A stretch of 6,270 bases of DNA from JBLIOB01 sp047639575 (GTDB taxonomy: Bacteria > Bacteroidota > Bacteroidia > Flavobacteriales_D > Parvicellaceae). The first letter of the stretch is position 1. Each line of letters begins with the position of its first letter. A program made the translations under genes and the position numbers. The stretch covers positions 1 through 6,270 of the forward strand of contig JBLIOB010000259.1 in the NCBI GenBank assembly GCA_047639575.1, given 5' to 3'. The notes beneath the pieces are model-generated. The model was not told the DNA's origin. It did not search any database and was given only the letters and a program-made list of their open reading frames with translations. Of this stretch, positions 1-6,270 are shown piece after piece.

Positions 1-2
1 TG

Positions 3-569
3 GTAGGAGGCATTTCTATTATTGCATACGATGCTATGTCTCACGAAGGTTCTATTTCCAACGAGAATCTAAATTATGGATTAGCCATTGGCTGTGCCCT
101 TGCTTCCGCATTTTTAGCCGCTTCTTTTTCCGTTATCAACGCCATATTTGTTCAGAAAATTGACTCTATACAAATTAGTTTTTTCGAATTAATGTCTGGT
201 TGTGTTGCTATCGGAATCGTCTATTTTTCAACTGGAAACTTCAGTAATGGAGAACTCATTTTAACCTGGGAAGAACTTGGGATGCTCTTAATTTTAGGTA
301 GTGCATGTACTGCTTTTGCCTTTTTACTAGGTAACTGGCTCATGAAATTCATAACTCCATTTACTATGAATCTCTCGGTAAATATGGAACCCATATATGC
401 AATATTAATTGCCATATTCATTTTCCCTGATTCTGAAGTAATGACTCCAATATTTTATATCGGTGCTGGTATTATAATAGCAGCAGTTCTTGTGAACGGA
501 ATCCTAACAAGTAAAAGGAAAAAAAGAAGAAATAATCAGGTGCTTGACGAACCGATTACGACTGCCTAA
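3..569 (+). CDS. EamA/DMT-family transporter, 5'-truncated by the window edge
   Basis: This is the C-terminal part of a multi-spanning inner-membrane transporter of the drug/metabolite transporter (EamA) type. The frame is open from base 3 without a stop, and the first ATG (base 36) falls mid-protein, so the real start lies upstream; 188 residues are visible. About five hydrophobic segments can be seen (visible residues about 26-50, 57-75, 91-112, 116-140 and 148-168), matching the second five-helix EamA repeat. The stretch around residues 121-132 (TMNLSVNMEPIY) resembles the conserved 'N-x-EP' helix of this family. The tail is basic (KRKKRR) and then polar, which suits a cytoplasmic C-terminus. 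The substrate cannot be read from sequence; family members export amino acids, metabolites or drugs. Its stop codon overlaps that of the convergent murF-alr gene. Confidence 0.88.
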   Translation, partial: VGGISIIAYDAMSHEGSISNENLNYGLAIGCALASAFLAASFSVINAIFVQKIDSIQISFFELMSGCVAIGIVYFSTGNFSNGELILTWEELGMLLILGSACTAFAFLLGNWLMKFITPFTMNLSVNMEPIYAILIAIFIFPDSEVMTPIFYIGAGIIIAAVLVNGILTSKRKKRRNNQVLDEPITTA

Positions 570-2872
570 TCACGAACATAAGTCCGTTTAACCCTTGCGG
601 AAATGGATGTAAGTACTTCGTAAGGAATCGTCTTCATCATATCGGCTAGCTCTTCAAGCGGAATGTTTGGCCCAAATATTTCAACCTCATCTCCTTCGTT
701 CACAGATATACCAGAGATATTGATCATTGTCATGTCCATGCATATTTTACCTACTGTTGGGGCTAGCTTTCCATTTACCCAAAAACTCGCGTTTCCATTG
801 CTTAAAGACCTTCTTAACCCATCCGCATAACCAATAGGAATAACCCCAATTCGCTCCCCTCTATTTGCTGCGCCTGACCTGCCATACCCAATCGTTTCCG
901 AATCTCTGAATTCTTTGATTTGAGTGATTGTCGTTTTTAGCGATCCAACTTGCTGTAAATCATAGGCTTTTTTACCAGTAGGATCTACTCCATATACGCC
1001 TACTCCAAGTCTAACCATATCAAAATGAGCTTCAGGGAATCTCAGTATTCCAGCGGAATTGCAGATATGCCGATCAAAATCATATCCTAATTTCTCTTCT
1101 AACACATCCGCCCCTTCGGTAAATCGTAGTATTTGTTGATGTGTAAACTCATCTTCCGTTTCATCATCACTAACGGCTAAATGAGAAAAAACGGAAATCA
1201 CTTTTACTTCTGGCTGCGTATTCAACTGAGCCGCCACATCTGCTAAATTATGGTATCGAACACCCAAACGATTCATCCCGGTTTCCAATTCAAGATGAAT
1301 CGGATAATCCGTTAGCTCATAATTTATCAACTCACGAATAAATACATCTAGAAGTCGCTCGTTATAAATTACTGGCTGTAACTGATTCTCAATAATTCCA
1401 TTAAAAGCCGCGGGTTCTGCATTCATTACAAGAATCGGCAATTTAATACCTGCCTTCCTAAGTGCAATCCCTTCATCTGCATATGCAACACCCAATGCCT
1501 CCACTCCTTGTCGCGCCATCAACTTCGCAATCTCCAAATCGCCAGCTCCATAGCCAAAAGCTTTTACCATACACATGATTTTCACTCCTTGAAGCATCGA
1601 TTTAAACACATTTAGGTTATGCTCTAAAGCCTTTAAATTGATTTCTAGTACCGTATCGTGGTGCTTTTCCTGAATGATTCTTCCAATTCTTTCAAACCTA
1701 AATTTCCTTGCGCCTTTCAGTAAAATGCAGGAATTCGAAATTCCAGACATTGTCTTGGAATCTAAGTCATCTATAGAAGGATAAGAGCTGAAATCCGAAA
1801 CAAGGCCGTTTAACCTAGTCACTTCAGATCCAATCCCGATTGTTCTAACCACGTTGTACCTATTAATAATTTCAGCCGTAGTATTATAAACTAGCTCATT
1901 AGAGGCTTGATCGGTATCTATATCGGATATGATCAAGACAATCTCTTTATTCGGTTGACTCGCAGCCAAATCTAATCCGATAGCCAACCCATTGATGTCG
2001 GAATTATAACTATCGTTTACGATAATATTATTATTGATGCCTCTTTGAATCTCCAGCCTTAAGGCGAGATTCCTAAGGTTTTCAAATTTAGGCCGGTAGT
2101 GTTCTGATTTTAATCCCTCAAACTTTCGAATGAACGCCCAACACAATCTTGCATTATGTATTGATGCCTGGTCATTCTTTAAAATTTTAGGAGGCTCCTC
2201 TTCTAAGATGCGTCCATCTATCCACCAATCACAATCCGCGAAAAGAAGAAGTTTTTCCGATTCAAGCTCCGCTTTTGACGAAAAATTGTGAATATGAGCA
2301 TTGCCCACGGTAGTTAATAATCCGATGGTAGGATTAATTATCATTTTTAAGACTTCCATTTCGGCTGGTTCAGAAATTCCCGCTTCGATAATAGCAAGAT
2401 CATTCTTGGCCGTCATTTCCAAAACCGACAATGGCACGCCAACTTGCGAATTGAAACTTTTTGGACTTCTTACAATATTAAAATCATCTTTTAACAGATG
2501 ATAAAGCCACTCTTTAACCGAAGTTTTGCCAGCGCTTCCTGTTATTCCAAGAACTGGATAATTAAAACGAGAACGATGCCAGCTGGCAATTTGTTGAAGT
2601 GCCTGTACACCATCTTTTACCCTGATAAAATTCGCTTCTATGGCTCCTTGATCAAATCCCTCTTCAACAATGAAGAACTTAATTCCTTCTTTTGCCAGTT
2701 TGGCAATGAATTCGTGGCCATCATTATTTGGTCCTTTAATAGCGATAAAAAGAACGTCTTTGCCTCTACCTGGCTTTCTAGAGTCAATAAAAATGGTCTC
2801 AATAACATCATCGCCATCGTACTCCGTTTGAACAGCTTTTGCAATTTCCTGAAACGAGCAATTTAATTTCAT
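566..2872 (-). CDS. murF-alr: Bifunctional MurF-like ligase / alanine racemase fusion
   Basis: A 768-residue cytoplasmic fusion. Residues 1 to about 403 are MurF-like (UDP-MurNAc-tripeptide:D-Ala-D-Ala ligase), with the ATP-binding loop GITGSAGKTS at 109-118, GNAHIHNFSS at about 191-200 and NDSYNSD at about 286-292. Residues from about 405 are a PLP-dependent alanine racemase (L-Ala to D-Ala): the PLP lysine is K437 in VKAFGYG, GMNRLGV lies at 532-538, MVRLGVGVYG at 619-628, the likely catalytic tyrosine is Y663 in IGYGRSG, and the CMDM motif is at 712-715. I chose the ATG at 2872-2870 because it forms an ATGA overlap with the tdk stop; an in-frame ATG at 2887 would add five residues (MGKCR) and overlap tdk by 19 bases. 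The fusion is characteristic of Bacteroidetes. Compared with the family as I remember it, the MurF central domain looks shortened near residues 210-240, so racemase activity is more secure than ligase activity. Confidence 0.95.
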   Translation of the reverse strand: MKLNCSFQEIAKAVQTEYDGDDVIETIFIDSRKPGRGKDVLFIAIKGPNNDGHEFIAKLAKEGIKFFIVEEGFDQGAIEANFIRVKDGVQALQQIASWHRSRFNYPVLGITGSAGKTSVKEWLYHLLKDDFNIVRSPKSFNSQVGVPLSVLEMTAKNDLAIIEAGISEPAEMEVLKMIINPTIGLLTTVGNAHIHNFSSKAELESEKLLLFADCDWWIDGRILEEEPPKILKNDQASIHNARLCWAFIRKFEGLKSEHYRPKFENLRNLALRLEIQRGINNNIIVNDSYNSDINGLAIGLDLAASQPNKEIVLIISDIDTDQASNELVYNTTAEIINRYNVVRTIGIGSEVTRLNGLVSDFSSYPSIDDLDSKTMSGISNSCILLKGARKFRFERIGRIIQEKHHDTVLEINLKALEHNLNVFKSMLQGVKIMCMVKAFGYGAGDLEIAKLMARQGVEALGVAYADEGIALRKAGIKLPILVMNAEPAAFNGIIENQLQPVIYNERLLDVFIRELINYELTDYPIHLELETGMNRLGVRYHNLADVAAQLNTQPEVKVISVFSHLAVSDDETEDEFTHQQILRFTEGADVLEEKLGYDFDRHICNSAGILRFPEAHFDMVRLGVGVYGVDPTGKKAYDLQQVGSLKTTITQIKEFRDSETIGYGRSGAANRGERIGVIPIGYADGLRRSLSNGNASFWVNGKLAPTVGKICMDMTMINISGISVNEGDEVEIFGPNIPLEELADMMKTIPYEVLTSISARVKRTYVRD

Positions 2873-3447
2873 CCTACACTTGCCCAATTAAAACAAACTC
2901 TACACAATGGCTGGTACTCTTCTACTTGACCTAATAATACCAAATCTTTACTATCCGTTAAACGATGAGAATGGTTCGCTAAATTTCCACATTGAACACA
3001 GATCGCATGAACTTTCGTTACAAATTCAGCTTGAGCCATTAGGCTAGGCATTGGGCCAAATGGCTGGCCAGTGTAATCCATATCTAAGCCTGCAATAATT
3101 ACTCTTATTCCGTTATTGGCTAGGTGTCTACACACACTTGGCAGCTCATCATCAAAGAATTGCGCTTCGTCTATTCCAACTACGTCAACATCATGCGCTA
3201 GTAATAAAATATTAGAAGAAGCGGGAACTGGAGTTGAGCGAATTGAATTCTCATTATGACTTACAACTTCCTCATCATCATATCTTGTATCTACAGCTGG
3301 TTTGAAAATTTCCACCTTCTGTTTGGCAAATTCAGCACGTTTCATCCTCCTTATTAGTTCTTCTGTTTTACCAGAAAACATAGAGCCGCATACCACTTCT
3401 ATCCATCCTCTTCGATTCTCTTTATCTCCCTTTCGTTCTAAAAACAT
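2869..3447 (-). CDS. tdk: Thymidine kinase (type II, TK1-like)
   Basis: A 192-residue cytosolic enzyme that phosphorylates thymidine to dTMP with ATP in the pyrimidine salvage pathway. The P-loop GSMFSGKT is at residues 21-28. The Walker B-like DEAQFF is at 93-98, with E94 the expected catalytic base. FGPMPSLM follows at 130-137. Two cysteine pairs, C150/C153 and C182/C185, form the structural zinc site, and the segment between them (HRLTDSKDLVLLG through EEYQPLC) corresponds to the lasso loop that closes over thymidine. Length is normal for the family, and the MFLE...GWIEVVCGSMFSGKTEE beginning fits Bacteroidetes homologues, supporting the start at 3447. There is no clear Shine-Dalgarno sequence. 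The gene is first in a two-gene unit with murF-alr, and its TGA stop overlaps the next start (ATGA). No key residue appears to be missing. Confidence 0.97.
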   Translation of the reverse strand: MFLERKGDKENRRGWIEVVCGSMFSGKTEELIRRMKRAEFAKQKVEIFKPAVDTRYDDEEVVSHNENSIRSTPVPASSNILLLAHDVDVVGIDEAQFFDDELPSVCRHLANNGIRVIIAGLDMDYTGQPFGPMPSLMAQAEFVTKVHAICVQCGNLANHSHRLTDSKDLVLLGQVEEYQPLCRVCFNWASVG

Positions 3448-3594
3448 TGCTCAGTATACAATCTATTGTTAATTGATTTTCTCAAAACTTCCGAAATTAG
3501 GTTGTTTTAAAGTAAATTCGTGCCTAAGGATCTAAGGTAATAGTCCTAAGCAAATTTAGAACTATTGTTCATTGCCTTTCTTAATATTTGAAGA
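3448..3594. promoter_or_regulatory. Divergent intergenic region, probable promoters both ways
   Basis: This 147-base AT-rich gap separates the divergent tdk and acidic-protein genes, so it should hold promoters for both units. An imperfect inverted repeat lies at 3492-3499 (CGAAATTA) and 3513-3520 (TAAATTCG), arms 7/8 complementary with a 13-base spacer. Read outward, each arm is one base from the Bacteroidetes -7 consensus TAnnTTTG: TAATTTCG toward tdk and TAAATTCG toward the + strand gene. I found no matching -33 TTG at the usual 19-21 base spacing for either, so the promoter positions are unproven. Three CTAAG words lie at 3524, 3532 and 3546. No RNA gene or small ORF was recognised. Confidence 0.4.
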
Positions 3595-4356
3595 ATGTCT
3601 TATCAGAGTTTAAACGATCTCGTAGAAGAAATAAAATCAGAGCTATTAAAGCTGGAAAATCAAGAATTATCAATTGATGATATTGATGCAATCCAACAAA
3701 ATGCGCAAGAGCTATACGAACGATTAACGGTTCTAAAATATACCGCAATTGAAAAGTTGGTAAAAGAAGAAACGACTCCAGAACCAGCATCCGTTCCTGA
3801 AGCCATAGCTAAAGAGCCTATTGTTGAAGTTCCGGTTGAACCAGAGGTCGCTGAACAAGTAGAAAAACCAATCGAGGCTGTTCCTATTCGATTCAACATG
3901 AAGCCTGTTGAAATAGAAGAAGACGAAATTGAAGTTGCTGAAAATCAGACGAATCTTCTGGATGAAATTAAAGAAAGAGTTACTGAAGTAGTTGAAGTAG
4001 TTGAAGTAGTTGAAGTAAAAAAGACGAAACCTAAAGAAGAAGCAAAAGCAAGTTTAAATGATAAGCTTGCGGCATCATCAGAACCACTTTCGCTGGCGGA
4101 CAAACTAAAAAAGCAACCAATTACCAACTTAGCCTCTTCAATAGGAATGAACCAAAAATTTCTTTTTATGAATGATTTGTTCCAAGGAGAGCGGGATGCA
4201 TTTCATGAATCAATTTCTGAACTAGACAGCTTCGACAGTTATCTTGACGCAGATAATTACATCAAAAACAACTTGGTGAATAAATATGGATGGGATCTCG
4301 AAAACCCAAGCGCGGTACGATTTATGGAACTAGTAGAAAGAAGGCACCTTAGTTAA
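3595..4356 (+). CDS. Acidic hypothetical protein, helical N-terminus and conserved-looking C-terminal domain
   Basis: A 253-residue protein that I cannot name. No signal peptide or membrane segment is visible, so it is probably cytoplasmic. It has three parts. Residues 1-57 are predicted helical, with a leucine-rich pattern (LLKLENQELSIDDIDAI) like the helical hairpin of exonuclease VII small subunits. Residues 58-150 are a low-complexity linker rich in Glu, Val, Pro and Lys, including EVVEVVEVVEV at 131-141 encoded by a 9-base tandem repeat. Residues 151-253 look like a folded domain: two SLxDKL motifs (153-158 and 166-171), then IGMNQKFLFMNDLF at about 183-196, a Ser/Asp-rich helix and LVNKYGW at 227-233. 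The C-terminal part resembles a domain I recall from Bacteroidetes hypothetical proteins. It is the first gene of a four-gene operon, and its TAA is one base before the next ATG. Coding status is secure; function is unknown. Confidence 0.9.
   Translation: MSYQSLNDLVEEIKSELLKLENQELSIDDIDAIQQNAQELYERLTVLKYTAIEKLVKEETTPEPASVPEAIAKEPIVEVPVEPEVAEQVEKPIEAVPIRFNMKPVEIEEDEIEVAENQTNLLDEIKERVTEVVEVVEVVEVKKTKPKEEAKASLNDKLAASSEPLSLADKLKKQPITNLASSIGMNQKFLFMNDLFQGERDAFHESISELDSFDSYLDADNYIKNNLVNKYGWDLENPSAVRFMELVERRHLS
3982..4017 (+). repeat. 9-base in-frame tandem repeat (GTTGAAGTA)
   Basis: Three perfect copies of GTTGAAGTA occupy 3991-3999, 4000-4008 and 4009-4017, preceded by a degenerate copy, ACTGAAGTA, at 3982-3990. 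The repeat is in frame and encodes the Val-Glu-Val run in the acidic linker of the hypothetical protein. Because the unit is a multiple of three, gain or loss of copies would change linker length without breaking the frame. Confidence 0.95.
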
Positions 4357-4357
4357 T

Positions 4358-5617
4358 ATGAATATTCGATTTCTTTTCTTAGCAATAATGGCTTTTCAGT
4401 TAAGCCTATCTCCGCTGGTTTACGGCCAGCAAAAGTTTGGTAAAGAAATCGTTGCAAAGTTAACTTCAGATGAATTTCATGGACGTGGATATACCAATAA
4501 CGGGAATAAAATAGCTGCAGATTACTTGGCTGAGCAATTTGAAAAGTATGGTTTGAAAAAATTCAATGATTCCTATTTTCAAAAATTCAACATTGACATT
4601 AATACTTTCCCAAAAAAATGTGGGGTTACTATTAAGGGAAAAGTACTGCAACCGGGTGTAGATTTTTTACCTAGTCCGGCCAGTGGATCTGATAAAGGAA
4701 CTTTTAAGCTCACATGGATAAACAAGGACAATTTTTTAACCATTTCTAGGAAGATTGAAATTGAGAAAATTCCAGTAGAGGCAATAGTCTTAGACATGCA
4801 GGGCATTAAAAGCCAAGACACGTTGCAATACTTCCACCAGTTTAAAAATTACTTCTCTAACCAGTTTCCAGTTGTTTGGATTCAAGATGCGAAATTCACT
4901 CATTCTATGTCTCAAACGCAACAAAAGCATGCGGTGGTTTTAGTAAGTAGGGAATTTGTTGAAGGTGCCGAAACAATCGATCTTGATATTGAAGCTGTTC
5001 TTGAAAAGGACTATGAAACGCAAAATGTAATCGGCTTCATTCCTGGGAAAAAGAAGAACAAATACTTATGTGTTACCGGTCATTATGACCATCTCGGTGA
5101 AATTGCAGACACTGTAATTTTCCCTGGTGCAAATGACAATGCCAGCGGTGTGGCAATGTTAATTTATTTAATGAAATATTATTCTGAAAACCCTCCTAAA
5201 TATAGCATTGTTTTTATGGCTTTTAGTGCTGAAGAAGTAGGAATCCTGGGATCAAAATATTACGTAGAGAACCCTATTTTTCCGCTTGAAAAAATTAAGT
5301 TTCTTGTTAATTGCGATATATCAGGAACAGGAGATGAGGGTATTACCGTGGTAAATGGAACGATCCATAAGAAGCAGTTTAAAAAACTAACGGCAATCAA
5401 CACTAAGAACAACTATTTACATAAAGTAAACATCAGAGGGAGAGCTGCCAATTCAGATCATTTTTGGTTTACGCAGCAACAAGTCCCTTGTATTTTCATT
5501 TATACAATGGGCGGAATTAAAGCCTATCACGACATTTACGACAAAGGAGAAACATTGCCACTTTCGGCATTCACTAATTACTCCAAACTCCTTATCGGTT
5601 TTCTAGATAGTTTTTAA
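4358..5617 (+). CDS. Secreted M28-family zinc metallopeptidase
   Basis: A 419-residue exported peptidase, probably an aminopeptidase. Residues 1-23 form a signal peptide with a hydrophobic core and likely cleavage after VYG, before QQ; no lipobox cysteine is present, so it should be periplasmic or secreted. The catalytic domain occupies about 225-419 and contains the full co-catalytic two-zinc set: H242 (GHYDH), bridging D260 (GANDNASG), general base E292 and ligand E293 (SAEEVG), D320 (NCDISG) and H391 (YHDIYDKGE). Residues about 85-220 form an inserted region that may be a diverged protease-associated-like domain; this is an inference. No C-terminal sorting domain is seen. The start at 4358 lies one base after the upstream stop and gives a well-formed signal peptide. 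Substrate specificity cannot be read from sequence. Likely co-transcribed with both neighbours. Confidence 0.93.
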   Translation: MNIRFLFLAIMAFQLSLSPLVYGQQKFGKEIVAKLTSDEFHGRGYTNNGNKIAADYLAEQFEKYGLKKFNDSYFQKFNIDINTFPKKCGVTIKGKVLQPGVDFLPSPASGSDKGTFKLTWINKDNFLTISRKIEIEKIPVEAIVLDMQGIKSQDTLQYFHQFKNYFSNQFPVVWIQDAKFTHSMSQTQQKHAVVLVSREFVEGAETIDLDIEAVLEKDYETQNVIGFIPGKKKNKYLCVTGHYDHLGEIADTVIFPGANDNASGVAMLIYLMKYYSENPPKYSIVFMAFSAEEVGILGSKYYVENPIFPLEKIKFLVNCDISGTGDEGITVVNGTIHKKQFKKLTAINTKNNYLHKVNIRGRAANSDHFWFTQQQVPCIFIYTMGGIKAYHDIYDKGETLPLSAFTNYSKLLIGFLDSF

Positions 5618-5619
5618 TT

Positions 5620-5901
5620 ATGGATACAGAATCAACTTCGGAAACTCCAAAGGTTCCAGAAACTCAAGAAACTGCTCAAGACCAGCCAAACAATCCTTTA
5701 CATGGAGTTAAGCTTGCTGATATACTAGATTATTTAGTGGAGAAGTATGGCTGGGAGAAATTGGGTCAAATTATCGACATTAATTGCTTCAAAAGTAACC
5801 CATCCGAAAGGTCTAGTTTAAAATTTCTTAGAAGAACGGCTTGGGCGAGAAATAAGGTTGAGAAACTTTATTTAGAAACGAAGAGAAATGAAAATCGCTA
5901 A
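5620..5901 (+). CDS. VF530/DUF2132-family DNA-binding protein
   Basis: A 93-residue protein with a disordered, Thr/Glu/Pro-rich tail (residues 1-24) followed by a VF530-like domain (about 25-86). Diagnostic blocks are NPLHGVKL at 25-32, KYGWEKLG at 42-49, INCF at 54-57 and SSLKFLRRTAWAR at 65-77. The family is named after Vibrio fischeri VF530, a small helical protein reported to bind DNA; its cellular role is not established to my knowledge. No signal peptide or membrane segment is visible, so it is cytoplasmic. The basic block around residues 68-78 could contact nucleic acid (inference). Its ATG is two bases after the peptidase stop, and its last 14 bases overlap the next gene, which indicates operon membership. 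Confidence 0.9.
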   Translation: MDTESTSETPKVPETQETAQDQPNNPLHGVKLADILDYLVEKYGWEKLGQIIDINCFKSNPSERSSLKFLRRTAWARNKVEKLYLETKRNENR

Positions 5902-6262
5902 GCTCATATTTGCTTTCATTTTTGGAGTCGTTCTAATTTTAGGAGGAATCGGTCATTTTGCCAATCCAGAAATGTACAACCCCTTTATTCCTGAATTCTT
6001 AAATGCCCTTGCAGTCAACTACTTGACCGGGATTGTTGAATTGGCTTTAGGAATAGGCTTATTTATTCCCAAATTAAGAAGGCCTTCAGCCCTTGGTGTC
6101 TTTGTTTTAATGGTTCTCTTCTTACCGTTGCATGTAATGGATGCATTTATGGATGAACCGGCTATTGGTTCTAAGGCCGCAGCATATGTCAGGTTACCAA
6201 TCCAGTTTGTTTTAATCTGGCTTCCACTTTGGATCAGGGGGAAACGAATCGAAATCTCCTAA
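5888..6262 (+). CDS. DoxX-like small integral membrane protein
   Basis: A 124-residue protein with four hydrophobic segments at about 5-24, 41-60, 67-85 and 100-116, matching the four-helix layout of DoxX-family proteins. Helix 1 carries the GGIGHFANPEMY pattern (about 19-30), which resembles the conserved G-x-x-HF region of small DoxX-like proteins; helix 2 has the typical G-x-x-ELALGIGL arrangement. The C-terminus is short and basic (RGKRIEIS). It starts inside the VF530-like gene with a 14-base overlap in another frame, and an AG-rich stretch (AAGAGA) lies just before the ATG. This start preserves the whole first helix. DoxX proteins are linked to redox or thiosulfate metabolism in some organisms, but the function here cannot be inferred. 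It is the last visible gene of the operon; only eight bases follow, so no terminator can be assessed. Confidence 0.82.
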   Translation: MKIAKLIFAFIFGVVLILGGIGHFANPEMYNPFIPEFLNALAVNYLTGIVELALGIGLFIPKLRRPSALGVFVLMVLFLPLHVMDAFMDEPAIGSKAAAYVRLPIQFVLIWLPLWIRGKRIEIS

Positions 6263-6270
6263 AAAGCCAA

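Noticed and set aside
1..35. Start of the transporter at the ATG of base 36
   Set aside because: The frame stays open to the window edge, and a 177-residue product would begin after roughly half of a normal EamA transporter, so a truncated longer gene is the better reading.
1546..1575. Unusual racemase motif VKAFGYGAG in place of the common VKANAYGHG
   Set aside because: The PLP lysine and glycines are kept, and this kind of variant is, as far as I recall, usual in Bacteroidetes MurF-Alr fusions.
2498..2866. A 122-codon open frame antisense to the MurF domain
   Set aside because: It lies wholly within the strongly supported murF-alr gene, its product shows no family motif, and its composition fits a shadow frame.
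3458..3485. Candidate tdk promoter on the - strand, TTG (3485-3483) and TAGATTGT (3465-3458)
   Set aside because: The spacer is only 17 bases, the -7 element has two mismatches, and the leader would be only about five bases, so I judged it too weak to annotate.
3583..3590. AATATTTG just before the ATG as a -7 promoter element
   Set aside because: It lacks the TA start of TAnnTTTG and lies only four bases before the start codon, so transcription would begin inside the gene.
3945..4127. A Ser/Thr-rich open frame on the - strand (STTSTTSTTS pattern)
   Set aside because: It is only the reverse reading of the 9-base tandem repeat and acidic linker of the + strand gene.

Overview
The window looks like an ordinary chromosomal segment from a Bacteroidetes-type bacterium, probably a Cytophagales/Flammeovirga-like lineage. 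The pointers are the AT-rich base composition, a fused MurF-alanine racemase protein typical of that phylum, a thymidine kinase starting with the MFLE...GWIEV pattern I associate with Bacteroidetes, and starts without clear Shine-Dalgarno sequences. The species assignment is an inference. No RNA gene, mobile element, CRISPR array or origin was seen.

Layout: (1) bases 1-569, + strand, hold the 3'-part of an EamA/DMT-family membrane transporter whose start lies upstream of the window. (2) Bases 566-3447, - strand, hold a two-gene unit, tdk (thymidine kinase) followed by the murF-alr fusion. The two are joined by an ATGA stop/start overlap, and murF-alr meets the transporter tail-to-tail with overlapping stop codons. 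(3) Bases 3448-3594 are a divergent intergenic region that should carry promoters in both directions. (4) Bases 3595-6262, + strand, hold four tightly packed genes: an acidic protein with a conserved-looking C-terminal domain, a secreted M28 zinc peptidase, a small VF530/DUF2132 DNA-binding protein and a DoxX-like membrane protein. Gaps are 1 base, 2 bases and a 14-base overlap, so they are very probably one operon.

How the genes work together: Tdk salvages thymidine. MurF-Alr makes D-alanine and may, or may not, ligate D-Ala-D-Ala onto the peptidoglycan precursor; its MurF half looks shortened in the central domain. The four-gene operon mixes a possible nucleic-acid-linked pair with an exported peptidase and a membrane protein, so no shared pathway is obvious.

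No clear new biological system was found. The points most worth a second look are the shortened MurF domain, the exonuclease VII small-subunit-like N-terminus of the acidic protein, and the LVxKYGW motif shared by that protein and the VF530 protein of the same operon.
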